NCBI GenBank assembly: GCA_964609215.1 | Contig: CAZSQZ010000019.1 | Location: forward strand, 1 to 64,000 | Reading direction: 5' to 3' | Source: JABDKJ01 sp964609215 | Lineage (GTDB): Bacteria > Bacteroidota > Bacteroidia > Flavobacteriales_D > JABDKJ01 | Length of the DNA: 64,000 nt | Shown: positions 26,205 through 34,784 of the stretch, one piece after another | Position numbering within the stretch: position 1 is the stretch's first letter | Layout: every line of letters begins with the position of its first letter | Made by a program: the position numbers and the translations under genes | The notes under the pieces: model-generated | The model's database searches: none | What the model saw: only the letters and a program-made list of their open reading frames with translations | Told to the model about the DNA's origin: nothing

Positions 26205-27846
26205 TACTTTTACTAAGATAAAGGTTTAAAAGAGCCTTAGTAGATGCATCATGAGAACCCGAAACTTCTCCTGAAGAAATGTCTTTTAGAATGTTCTTAG
26301 CTAAAACCTTTCCCAATTCAACTCCCCATTGATCAAAAGAATAGATATTCCAAAGATAACCCTGAACAAAAATTTTGTGCTCATAAAATGCGGTAAGCAT
26401 ACCCAGATTGAACGGGTTTAATTCCTCTAGTACAAATGAATTGCTGGGACGATTGCCCTTGAAGACTTTAAACGGAATAAGCTTCTCTATTTCTTCAGAA
26501 CTGAATTTTTCTTCCAGTTCAATTCTCACCTCAGCTTCAGATTTCCCCATCAAAAGTGCTTGAGTTTGTGCTAGAAAATTGCTGAATAATTTTGCTTGGT
26601 GATCGCCAAATGGATTTTGGCTTTTTATTACACCAATAAAATCACAGGGAATAATTTTTGTTCCTTGATGAATCAATTGATAAAATGCATGTTGACCATT
26701 GGTTCCTGGTTCGCCCCATATAATTGGTCCGGTCTCATATTCAACGGCATTACCATTCCTATCAATACTCTTTCCATTGCTTTCCATATCTGCTTGTTGT
26801 AGATAGGCTGCAAATCTTGATAAGTATTGATCGTATGGGAGTATTGCATGGCTAGCTGCATTGAAAAAATTATTATACCATATTCCCAAGAGGGCCATTA
26901 TAACAGGAATGTTTTGGTCAAATTCCTGACTTCGAAAATGTCTGTCCGCTTGCTCTGCACCTTTAAGCAGTTTTTCGAAATTCTCAAAGCCTACGAAAAG
27001 AGAAATACTCAATCCAACTGTGCTCCAAAGAGAATATCTTCCGCCAACCCAATCCCAGAAAACAAATTGGTTGTTGGGATCAATTCCAAAATCGGAAACA
27101 CCTTGAGTATTGGTAGATACTGCAACAAAATGATTTTTAACAGCATCTTCACTTCCCAATTTATTGATTAACCATTTTCTGGCGGAACCAGCGTTGGTCA
27201 TTGTTTCCTGAGTAGTGAAGGTTTTAGAAACAATAATGAAAAGCGTCTTTTCAGGATCACATTTTTTCAAGGCCTCTACCAAATGACTGCTATCAACATT
27301 TGAGACATAATGAACTGCTGGACCTACTTGATAGGGTTTTAGTGCTTCGCTTACCATTACAGGCCCCAGATCACTTCCCCCAATTCCAATATTTACAATG
27401 TGTTCTATTTTCTTTCCTGTGAAACCTTTAAACACTCCGGAATGCAATCGGGTGGTAAATGATTTTACTTTCTCCAATTCCATCTGAACAAGAGGTAGTA
27501 CGTTAACACCATCAACCAGAAGTTCCCGTTTAGAAAAATCTCTTAACGCAGTATGAAGCACCGCTCGGTTTTCTGTAGTATTGATTTTTTTGCCCTCAAA
27601 CATGGCTTCAATTCCTTCTACCAAACCACTTTCTTTGCAAAGGGATACTAGCAAGTCAATTGTTTCTTCTGTTACTCTATTTTTTGAATAATCAAATAAT
27701 AAAGCACTTTCTGAGATGGACATTTTTTGGAAACGCCTGGGATCATTGGAAAATAGATCGCACATGTGAAGCTGCTTAACTTCTTCATAATGAGCCGCTA
27801 GCTTTTTCCAGGATTCTAGCTTCTCCAGTTCAAAAGATTGAGTCAT
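26197..27846 (-). CDS. pgi: Glucose-6-phosphate isomerase
   Basis: The product is 549 residues, the usual length for the long bacterial form. Signatures are NIGIGGSDLGPVM, the SIS-like 'VSKTFTTQET', GGRYSLWSTVGL and GEPGTNGQHAFYQLIHQGT. It interconverts glucose 6-phosphate and fructose 6-phosphate in the cytosol. It begins 1 bp after the aldolase stop, so fba and pgi form a glycolytic operon together with the DUF1569 gene. Confidence 0.96.
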   Translation of the reverse strand: MTQSFELEKLESWKKLAAHYEEVKQLHMCDLFSNDPRRFQKMSISESALLFDYSKNRVTEETIDLLVSLCKESGLVEGIEAMFEGKKINTTENRAVLHTALRDFSKRELLVDGVNVLPLVQMELEKVKSFTTRLHSGVFKGFTGKKIEHIVNIGIGGSDLGPVMVSEALKPYQVGPAVHYVSNVDSSHLVEALKKCDPEKTLFIIVSKTFTTQETMTNAGSARKWLINKLGSEDAVKNHFVAVSTNTQGVSDFGIDPNNQFVFWDWVGGRYSLWSTVGLSISLFVGFENFEKLLKGAEQADRHFRSQEFDQNIPVIMALLGIWYNNFFNAASHAILPYDQYLSRFAAYLQQADMESNGKSIDRNGNAVEYETGPIIWGEPGTNGQHAFYQLIHQGTKIIPCDFIGVIKSQNPFGDHQAKLFSNFLAQTQALLMGKSEAEVRIELEEKFSSEEIEKLIPFKVFKGNRPSNSFVLEELNPFNLGMLTAFYEHKIFVQGYLWNIYSFDQWGVELGKVLAKNILKDISSGEVSGSHDASTKALLNLYLSKSND

Positions 27847-27847
27847 A

Positions 27848-28921
27848 TTAAGCTTTATTCCTGTCGATACAGTTTAGATCTTCAAAGGCGATTTTTAGTC
27901 TTTCTACAAAGCTTTGTTCTCCATGACGTAACCAAACACGAGGATCATAGAATTTTTTATTCGGTTTTTCTTCTCCTTCAGGATTTCCAATTTGCGCTTT
28001 TAAATAATCCTGTTTATCATTCACATAATTTCTTACTCCAGAAAGAAAAGCCCACTGCATATCGGTATCAATATTCATTTTTACAGCACCGTATTCAATG
28101 GCTTCTCTAATTTGATTTTGAGGTGAACCAGAACCGCCATGAAAAACAAAATGGATAGGATTATCCTTGGTTCCGAATTTTTCTTTTACAAATTCTTGAG
28201 AGTTCTTTAAGATAATGGGTCTCAACTCTACATTCCCAGGTTTGTAAACTCCATGCACATTTCCAAATGCTGCCGCAATTGTGAAATTCGGACTGACTTT
28301 CATCAATTCTTCGTAAGCATAAGCCACTTCCTCTGGCTGAGTGTAAAGCTTTGAACTGTCCACATCTGAGTTATCTACGCCATCTTCTTCACCACCGGTA
28401 ACACCTAATTCAATTTCCAGAATCATTCCCATATCTGACATGATTTTAAGGCGATCGACACAAATTTCTATATTTTCTTCGATTGGTTCTTCACTCAGAT
28501 CTATCATGTGACTGGAATACAGAGGGTATCCATTTTTCTCAAAAAAACCTTTTCCATAATCAAGCAACCCATCCACCCAGGGGAGAATCTTCTTAGCGCA
28601 ATGGTCGGTATGAAGAATGACTGGAACATCATATTCCTTTGCCATGTGATGAACATGGTGGGCACCAGAAATGGCTCCAGCAATAGAAGCTTTTTGTCCC
28701 TCATTTGACATTCCTTTACCAGCATAGAAGGCTGAACCGCCATTAGAAAGCTGGACTATTACAGGTGAATTCAAATCCCTTGCGGTCTCGAGTACTCCGT
28801 TTACTGAGTTGGTTCCGATGGTATTGACTGCAGGCAATGCATAGTTATTATCATTAGCATGTTGCAATAAATCCATTGCATCCTGTCCAAATAAGACCCC
28901 TGATTTAAAAAGTTTTGACAT
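27848..28921 (-). CDS. fbaA: Class II fructose-bisphosphate aldolase
   Basis: The product is 357 residues, the length of the class IIA zinc-dependent enzymes. The zinc and catalytic site is visible: HTDHCAKK (about 108-115), the Glu-rich loop 'ELGVTGGEEDGV', FGNVHGVYKPGN and FHGGSGS, plus the phosphate-binding NIDTDMQWAF. It cleaves fructose 1,6-bisphosphate. It is the first gene of the fba-pgi-DUF1569 operon. Confidence 0.96.
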   Translation of the reverse strand: MSKLFKSGVLFGQDAMDLLQHANDNNYALPAVNTIGTNSVNGVLETARDLNSPVIVQLSNGGSAFYAGKGMSNEGQKASIAGAISGAHHVHHMAKEYDVPVILHTDHCAKKILPWVDGLLDYGKGFFEKNGYPLYSSHMIDLSEEPIEENIEICVDRLKIMSDMGMILEIELGVTGGEEDGVDNSDVDSSKLYTQPEEVAYAYEELMKVSPNFTIAAAFGNVHGVYKPGNVELRPIILKNSQEFVKEKFGTKDNPIHFVFHGGSGSPQNQIREAIEYGAVKMNIDTDMQWAFLSGVRNYVNDKQDYLKAQIGNPEGEEKPNKKFYDPRVWLRHGEQSFVERLKIAFEDLNCIDRNKA

Positions 28922-28946
28922 GTTCTTTAGCTTGAATTTAAGCGGT

Positions 28947-28975
28947 GAAAGTAAGGTTAAAAATCAATAGTTCAA
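28947..28975 (-). promoter_or_regulatory. Candidate promoter of the fba-pgi operon
   Basis: On the minus strand: TTG (28975-28973), an 18-nt spacer and TACTTTCA (28954-28947), one mismatch to TAnnTTTG. It resembles the TACTTTCG element before the methionine riboswitch. Confidence 0.4.
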
Positions 28976-28993
28976 TTCTCTACCCAATACAAA

Positions 28994-29512
28994 TTATGAC
29001 GCCCGCTCTATCAAATAGGTACAGTGATTGTCCGTCTTCTGTAAACAATGCAAAGGATGCTTCTCACCTAAACGAATTGCCCCGATTTTTTCAGCCGCTT
29101 TGTATGAGCGAATATTTTGTTTGTCAATAAACAACAGGACATTCCTCACGAACTGGTGCGCATGAGCAATCATTAGCTTTTTCATTTGACCATTCACAGA
29201 TCCGCCCCAATGCTTTTCAGCCAAGAAAGTCCATCCTATTTCAACAGCAGAGTGTTCTTTTGACAAAAATTTAAAACGAGAACTTCCTATGATTTCATTG
29301 CTAGCTTTATCCAACAATACTAACATGCCTTTACTTTCAAGTCCTTCTTTAAAGAACTTTGTAAAACCCTCTAAAGTAGCTCTTTCCTTAGCTGGATGTT
29401 GTTCCCATAATTTGGGATTAGCGGCCACTTTGAACAAAGAATTTAAATCTTCTTCAATCGCTGGTCGAAGCAGAAAGTGTTTGTTTTCTAGTATGGGTTG
29501 AATTTCAAACAA
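28994..29512 (-). CDS. GNAT acetyltransferase (RimJ/RimL-like)
   Basis: The product is 172 residues from a TTG at 29512 that overlaps the lysA stop by 8 bp. 'LRPAIEEDLNSLF' at the N-terminus, 'EIGWTFLAEKHWGGSVNGQMKKLM' at the acetyl-CoA site and 'DKQNIRSYKAAEKIGAI' at the end are the RimJ/RimL-type GNAT pattern. The usual Q/R-x-x-G-x-G/A loop is modified to GGSVNG. Substrate unknown. It is translationally coupled to lysA. Confidence 0.8.
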   Translation of the reverse strand: MFEIQPILENKHFLLRPAIEEDLNSLFKVAANPKLWEQHPAKERATLEGFTKFFKEGLESKGMLVLLDKASNEIIGSSRFKFLSKEHSAVEIGWTFLAEKHWGGSVNGQMKKLMIAHAHQFVRNVLLFIDKQNIRSYKAAEKIGAIRLGEKHPLHCLQKTDNHCTYLIERAS

Positions 29513-30713
29513 TTTGTAATTCGGGCATCACTTGGTTTTCTAATAAAGAATCAAACGTTTCTCGCTTTCGAATCAAATGATCTTCTCCGTTTAAGATGAG
29601 AACTTCTGCAGGTCTCATACGGGAATTGTAATTTGATGCCATAGAAAAACAATAGGCACCAGCGTTTTTGAACCTTAGAATATCCTTCTCCCTGATTTCC
29701 GAAATCACTCTGTCTTCAGCAAAAGTGTCCGTTTCACATATATAGCCGACAACAGAATACATTTTGTGCTCACCATTTGGATTGGAAACGTTTTCTATTT
29801 CATGATGTGCATTATAAAACATAGGGCGAATCAGATGATTGAAACCAGAATTAACATGTGCAAAAGTGCAGGCAGTTGTTTGTTTAATGACACTCACTTT
29901 GGTCAGAAATGAACCCGCTTCACTCACCATAAATTTCCCTGGTTCAAAACGCAAGGTTAAGTCTCTTCCTCTTTTCTCACAGTATTTATTGAATGCGATT
30001 GAAAATTGTTCTCCTAATTTTTGGATATCTGTGTAGAGGTCATTTTCCTTGTATTTGACCTTAAAACCACTTCCAAAATCAATAGATTGAATATGCTCAA
30101 ATTCATCTGCAATATTGAAAATTAAGCTTGCTACCCGTTCAAAAATTTCCGGTTCAATAATGTCGGAACCGGTATGAATATGAATGCCCTCAACATTGAT
30201 ATTGTAATTATTAACAATCCTATGGACTATCGGTATTTGGTGAATGGATATTCCAAATTTAGAACCGATATGGCCAACAGATATCTTTTTGTTTCCACCC
30301 GCCATTAAATGGGGATTCAAACGAATAAAAACGGGGAGGCCATCATACTCTTGACCAATTTTTTCTAGGGTAGAAATATTGTCAATAGTAACCTTAGTTC
30401 CAATTTCAATTGCCTCCTTATATTCTTCGAAAGCAACTCCGTTTGGAGTAAATATGATGTCTTCAGGAGAAAAACCTGCAGCAATACCCAATTTAATCTC
30501 TTCCACAGAAACGCAATCAAGACCCGCACCTAATTCCTTAAATAAATTAAGAATAGTAAGATTGCTCAAAGCCTTCATTGCATAGTGAATCTTTAAGTTT
30601 TTGACCTTAAATACATTCTTAAAAAGATTGAAGTTTTGAATTATTTTATCTCCTTCATAAATATATAAGGGAGTTTCATAGTGTTTTGCTAATTCTTCAA
30701 AGGATCTATTCAT
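29505..30713 (-). CDS. lysA: Diaminopimelate decarboxylase
   Basis: The product is 402 residues from the ATG at 30713 (an upstream TTG at 30731 adds six residues). It is the PLP alanine-racemase-fold type. Lys47 in HYAMKALSN is the Schiff-base lysine; GHIGSKFG, HIHTGSDI, FEPGKFMV and CETDTFA supply the phosphate and active-site residues. It makes L-lysine from meso-diaminopimelate, which also links to peptidoglycan precursors. Followed by a GNAT gene overlapping by 8 bp. Confidence 0.95.
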   Translation of the reverse strand: MNRSFEELAKHYETPLYIYEGDKIIQNFNLFKNVFKVKNLKIHYAMKALSNLTILNLFKELGAGLDCVSVEEIKLGIAAGFSPEDIIFTPNGVAFEEYKEAIEIGTKVTIDNISTLEKIGQEYDGLPVFIRLNPHLMAGGNKKISVGHIGSKFGISIHQIPIVHRIVNNYNINVEGIHIHTGSDIIEPEIFERVASLIFNIADEFEHIQSIDFGSGFKVKYKENDLYTDIQKLGEQFSIAFNKYCEKRGRDLTLRFEPGKFMVSEAGSFLTKVSVIKQTTACTFAHVNSGFNHLIRPMFYNAHHEIENVSNPNGEHKMYSVVGYICETDTFAEDRVISEIREKDILRFKNAGAYCFSMASNYNSRMRPAEVLILNGEDHLIRKRETFDSLLENQVMPELQIV

Positions 30714-30749
30714 TGCCAAAAAAATAAGCAACGAAGATAAAAGTTTAAT

Positions 30750-31592
30750 CTATTGAATGGTCAGTTTAACATTGTCAATATACATATCCAGATCGTTTGA
30801 TGATGGGTTAGCTGTTGCGCCAATTTGGAAACGTTCATAGAAAATAGGTTCTTGAAATTGAAAGTCAATACCTTCCTGTTCGAAAAGGGGGCCAAAGATT
30901 GCTTGACTTGGCATATTTGCAAAGGACGAATTAATTACTTCAATACCGTCAATAATTAATTTGTTTTGGCCAGATTCTCCTCCAGAAAGCACGATTTCAA
31001 GAATTACATTTACCCATTGTTTTTTTGGAAAAGAATATTCTGCCTGTCCAATCGTTTCAAGACTAATTTTTCCTCTTTCAATGCTAAGATAATCATTGTC
31101 GCCACCCAGTTTTAAACGGATTCCAGGACATTGATTGTTCGGTACTTCAGGATCCCAACATGAACAACACTCCAAATCAAAAAGAAAGAGATTTTCATAA
31201 TTTAAATCTGAATCTAAATAATAGTCTGCCTCGAACCTTAGCGTTGAGCCTTCGAAAGCTTGAAAGCCAAATTTTTCAATATCTATTTTAGACAGCGTTT
31301 CAATAGTAGCCTTAGAATGAAGAAAAAGACTTGAATTTCCCAATGAAACTTGATCAGAAGAAGGCATAATTTCATTAGGCCCAGATTCAGTATCAACGTG
31401 TTGAATATTGGTCCATCTAGAACCGTTTGAGGGAATTAACTCAGCTAAATCATTGTTTTCAGTTTCAAAATCGTCTTGAAAAAAGAAGAACTCCTGTACA
31501 GGATTTTCCTCTATTTCAGGTTGGTTGGGTTCTTTGGAGCAAGCAACTAAAACCAATGCAAAAATGATGACTGATAAGAATGTCTTTTTCAT
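30750..31592 (-). CDS. Lipoprotein with LamG/polysaccharide-lyase-like jelly-roll domain
   Basis: The product is 280 residues. Lipobox VLVACS (Cys about 18). After an acidic linker, a ConA-like lectin/glucanase fold covers about 40-278: 'DDFETEN', 'FRFEADYYLDSD'-type strands, 'WVNVILEIVLSGG' and 'DMYIDNVKLTIQ' at the end. A Cys cluster (CCSCWDPEVPNNQC) lies near 143-156. It is probably carbohydrate-binding at the cell surface; no catalytic residues are evident. It stands 37 bp upstream of lysA on the same strand. Confidence 0.65.
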   Translation of the reverse strand: MKKTFLSVIIFALVLVACSKEPNQPEIEENPVQEFFFFQDDFETENNDLAELIPSNGSRWTNIQHVDTESGPNEIMPSSDQVSLGNSSLFLHSKATIETLSKIDIEKFGFQAFEGSTLRFEADYYLDSDLNYENLFLFDLECCSCWDPEVPNNQCPGIRLKLGGDNDYLSIERGKISLETIGQAEYSFPKKQWVNVILEIVLSGGESGQNKLIIDGIEVINSSFANMPSQAIFGPLFEQEGIDFQFQEPIFYERFQIGATANPSSNDLDMYIDNVKLTIQ

Positions 31593-31627
31593 GATTGCTT
31601 GAACGTAACAGATATGAAATTGTTATA

Positions 31628-32188
31628 TCATTCAAAGTAGAGATCAAGCTCAACACTAAAGTCGTCTGCGACAATATTCTCTTTTAATTTTTCAAATACA
31701 GAAGGGGAGTTATACGTAATTCCGAATTTTGTTCTGTCTAAATTAAGTGCACATATTACCTGATAACCATTATCTTTTCTTAAAAATTCGGCATCAGCAT
31801 CTACCTCCAAACTAACATCTTTAATGGTCATTTTTCCCTTTAACTTTCCCTTGCCATTTTCTAGTTGAGCAGAGATCATTTCGAATTTCGCATCGGGGTA
31901 CTTTTCTACATCGAAAAAGTCTTCATTCCTTAGGTGCGCTTGCATATCAGCGTTTTCTGTCTCCAGTGAGGTCATGTCTATAACCACGGTTCCGCCAATT
32001 AAACTCCCATGATTATGACTAAAGCTACCATATTTATGCTTAAGAGTGCCAGTGGGCATATATGAACCCGTAGCATCACTCCCTGTCCAAGTAATTGTGG
32101 CAGTTTTCAAATAATGTTCAGTAGTATGAACACTAAAGGATAAATGAATAGCTGAAAGCAAAAAGAAAATTACCGCGAATTTTTTCAT
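31628..32188 (-). CDS. YceI-family periplasmic protein
   Basis: The product is 186 residues with a signal peptide (about 1-19). The YceI lipocalin-like domain shows 'TITWTGSDATGSYMPTGTLKH', 'GGTVVIDMTSLETEN', 'HLRNEDFFDVEKYP.AKFE' and 'DRTKFGITYNS'. The family binds polyisoprenoids or other amphiphiles in the periplasm. Lies 3 bp after the stop of the 32192-32695 gene, so the two are co-transcribed. Confidence 0.9.
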   Translation of the reverse strand: MKKFAVIFFLLSAIHLSFSVHTTEHYLKTATITWTGSDATGSYMPTGTLKHKYGSFSHNHGSLIGGTVVIDMTSLETENADMQAHLRNEDFFDVEKYPDAKFEMISAQLENGKGKLKGKMTIKDVSLEVDADAEFLRKDNGYQVICALNLDRTKFGITYNSPSVFEKLKENIVADDFSVELDLYFE

Positions 32189-32191
32189 AAT

Positions 32192-32695
32192 CTATTTCTT
32201 AGGGTAAAGTTCGCCAACAGTATCGAGTTTTCCAATTCCAAAGACCTTTTTTCCATCTTTGGTTTTACCTATTACGTACCACATTGCCCAGCCTCCGTAA
32301 AGCTTTTTATCTTTTCTCCAATTTTTTGGAAAAGTATAAGGTTCTCCAGCTTTCATTTTCTGGTTTTTAATTTTGAATAGCTTACAAAAATCTTTTGCAT
32401 CATATTCTACTCTTAAATTCCATTTATCATTATAGAAAATATAAGCACCTCCCTCTAGAACAGTGATCTCCTCTTTTTCAGAAAGTAGAGTGGTATTGTG
32501 TTTCCAGCAATAAGTGTAAGGGTCATCAGGATCGATGGATGCATAAACCGGAGAAGGATAGTGAGAAACATCTATACCTTTTTCAAGCCCATCGAACTTA
32601 TTGGGTAATGGAGCAGTTTCTTCTTTGCTCTGAGCGCTTATGTTTTGGCAAAAAATTATAACGGTGATTATTAGGTGTAATTTGAGTGTATGCAT
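32192..32695 (-). CDS. Exported protein of unknown function
   Basis: The product is 167 residues with a signal peptide (about 1-22, ending ISAQ). The mature part is Lys/Trp/Tyr rich ('YTYCWKHNTTLLSEKE', 'YGGWAMWYVIGKTKDGKKVFGIGKLDTVG') with two Cys that could pair. No family is recognised. It is followed after 3 bp by the yceI-like gene. Confidence 0.6.
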   Translation of the reverse strand: MHTLKLHLIITVIIFCQNISAQSKEETAPLPNKFDGLEKGIDVSHYPSPVYASIDPDDPYTYCWKHNTTLLSEKEEITVLEGGAYIFYNDKWNLRVEYDAKDFCKLFKIKNQKMKAGEPYTFPKNWRKDKKLYGGWAMWYVIGKTKDGKKVFGIGKLDTVGELYPKK

Positions 32696-32822
32696 GTTGT
32701 TTTGTTAAATCGAATTTAGGAAATAGTTTGATGTCTAAATGTTAAATTTTTATTCAAATTTCCCAGACCTTACAACTGATATTGCAAGCTCTTGGTAGGA
32801 GTAAATTATGAAATAGAGTCGC

Positions 32823-34706
32823 TCAGTATGGGCGTACTTGCTTTATATAAAGCTCTCTATTATTTTCTTCTAATTTAAACTCAAGATCTAAGCCATAGTT
32901 TTCATAGAGAATACTTCTTAGCTTCTTATTGTAAAAGTGCCTTTTAATATGCTCAATTTGATTGGCTAAATTTTGTATTTCTTTCTGGTTCATTACCATC
33001 TCTCCTTCATTTTGATTAGAGACGGAAATAAGTTCAATGGTATTTGCAAACATGGAGTTCTGTTTATTCGGATAACAAATGAACTGATCACAAACAACAT
33101 TGGGAGGTGGTTTGACCACGCTAATTTCACCCAGTTGCGCGTTTACAAGAAAACCTTTGTAGTTATTCCTGTAAATATTTTTGGTAATCACTACTCCATT
33201 TGCCTCTTCATTAGGAAAGGAACGGTGAACCAAAATTCCCATAAATACAGTAGAATGATCAATGTTGAATAACTCCCTTTCAATAAACGCCTCATAAGAC
33301 CATAAACTTGCCCAGACCTTTTGTAGTGCTTTTTCAATTGGCTTTTCCCGACTTCCAACTATCCCAGTTTTGGAAGTATAAAGTCCAGCACCAGAAAAGT
33401 CCTTTGTATCTTCCGCATTGGTAGAAGATCTAAATCGCATTCGTTTATATTCTCCAAGCGAAAGAATTTTTTTGTCTATTGCTTGTAATAAGCTCGAGTT
33501 CACCTTTTGCTTTTTTATGGCAGTTCTTATTGTTTTTAATTTCTGTTTTAGGTTTTCCTTATCCTTCAGAGGCTGCTCATTATCTAGGAGTTCATTGATT
33601 AATATTTCCGCCTCAGATCCTTCTAAATGCTTTGCATAATAGGAGAAAGGAATTGCAAAAGCGCTTTCCGGAACTTTGAAATCATGCTTTTGACTTAATC
33701 TATATAACTCACTAAAATTAGCAGCTTTATTTCCAAAAGTATGAGCGGATCGTAAACGTAACTCATCAATATTTGCTAAGCCATAGGTAGAGATATTGTA
33801 TTTTAGCTTTATTTTTCTCGCTTCGTTTTCACTTGTTATGAGATCATAAGGCTCTTCCATTTCCTCAATAGAATAAATAAGGGCACCTACATTTAATTTT
33901 ACCCATTTACCATTTAGTTTTAATAATTCATCATTTTCAAATGCACCTTTAACGGCACAAATAGGATGCGTTCTTGATTTTGCGAGAATGGATAAATGAC
34001 TCAAGGGAGTTTGAAACTCGGAAACTATTACTCCAGCAACGGGAGGAAGAAAGAGAGGGCTATTTTTTAAAACTAAAATATCGTTTAAGCCTATTTCTAA
34101 AGGAATATGATCTGCGTCTTCAATAAAATGCAATCTTCCAATACTCGTTTCTTCCTTAATGGCTTGATACCTTAAGTTACTATAAATATCATCTGGTTCA
34201 ATGGTCTCAATATTATCTAGATCATCTTTGTATTCAATGAGTCTTGGGTTATTGAGAAAGAAGGCCAAATTCTCGAAGAAACTTGAGTTAATCACTTTTT
34301 GATGGAATTTTTTTATTAACTCTGGATGCATCCGATCTACGGGTGAAAGTTCTAAAGTAAATTTTTCGAAAGAATCGTAATAATTGATGTTGCCGAGCAA
34401 AAAAGTTTTGTTGGGATTATCGGAGTAGAAGGTGCTGTTAAATTCTATCAGGCTATTTTTATAGTGCAGGTAGTTTTTGCAGAAATGAAAATGAAAGGGG
34501 TACTTCTCAGAGTTTAGAAAATAGAGATATCCTGTTTTCTGATTATAAACTACTTTTACTGAAGCTACTTCACCATACTTCTTTGATAAAGGTTCCCCAG
34601 CTAACCGTTCAAAGTCCTCGAAAGAATTTAATTCTCTCAGAAAATTTTGAGCAATAATTCCATTTGCGCATAGAAGTAAAAAGAATATGATGTATGTCTT
34701 TTTCAT
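32823..34706 (-). CDS. Sec-exported phosphohistidine-swivel + ATP-grasp protein (relative of 15288-17795)
   Basis: The product is 627 residues from the ATG at 34706, which opens a clean signal peptide (MKKTYIIFFLLLCANGIIAQ). An N-terminal region of unknown fold is followed by a swivelling phosphohistidine domain (His237 in QTPLSHLSILAKS) and an ATP-grasp domain (FGNKAAN, MRFRSSTNAEDTKDF, GAGLYTSKT, DLEFK, YIKQVRPY). The shared strings TPLSH, GAGLYTSKT and IKQ.RP show relation to the 15288-17795 protein. It lacks a T9SS sorting domain and ends right after the ATP-grasp domain, so it should stay in the periplasm or be exported otherwise. Substrate unknown. Confidence 0.78.
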   Translation of the reverse strand: MKKTYIIFFLLLCANGIIAQNFLRELNSFEDFERLAGEPLSKKYGEVASVKVVYNQKTGYLYFLNSEKYPFHFHFCKNYLHYKNSLIEFNSTFYSDNPNKTFLLGNINYYDSFEKFTLELSPVDRMHPELIKKFHQKVINSSFFENLAFFLNNPRLIEYKDDLDNIETIEPDDIYSNLRYQAIKEETSIGRLHFIEDADHIPLEIGLNDILVLKNSPLFLPPVAGVIVSEFQTPLSHLSILAKSRTHPICAVKGAFENDELLKLNGKWVKLNVGALIYSIEEMEEPYDLITSENEARKIKLKYNISTYGLANIDELRLRSAHTFGNKAANFSELYRLSQKHDFKVPESAFAIPFSYYAKHLEGSEAEILINELLDNEQPLKDKENLKQKLKTIRTAIKKQKVNSSLLQAIDKKILSLGEYKRMRFRSSTNAEDTKDFSGAGLYTSKTGIVGSREKPIEKALQKVWASLWSYEAFIERELFNIDHSTVFMGILVHRSFPNEEANGVVITKNIYRNNYKGFLVNAQLGEISVVKPPPNVVCDQFICYPNKQNSMFANTIELISVSNQNEGEMVMNQKEIQNLANQIEHIKRHFYNKKLRSILYENYGLDLEFKLEENNRELYIKQVRPY

Positions 34707-34768
34707 TCCTGTTTTACTCAATGAAAATAGCAATTAATATGCCCGTTTTTTTATTGTTGCTCAAACTA

Positions 34769-34776
34769 TATATTTG
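34769..34776 (+). promoter_or_regulatory. -7 promoter element of the FAD oxidoreductase gene
   Basis: TATATTTG matches TAnnTTTG perfectly and lies 8 nt before the ATG at 34785. No TTTG or TTG is found at the proper -33 distance. Confidence 0.4.
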
Positions 34777-34784
34777 ATCCTTCA

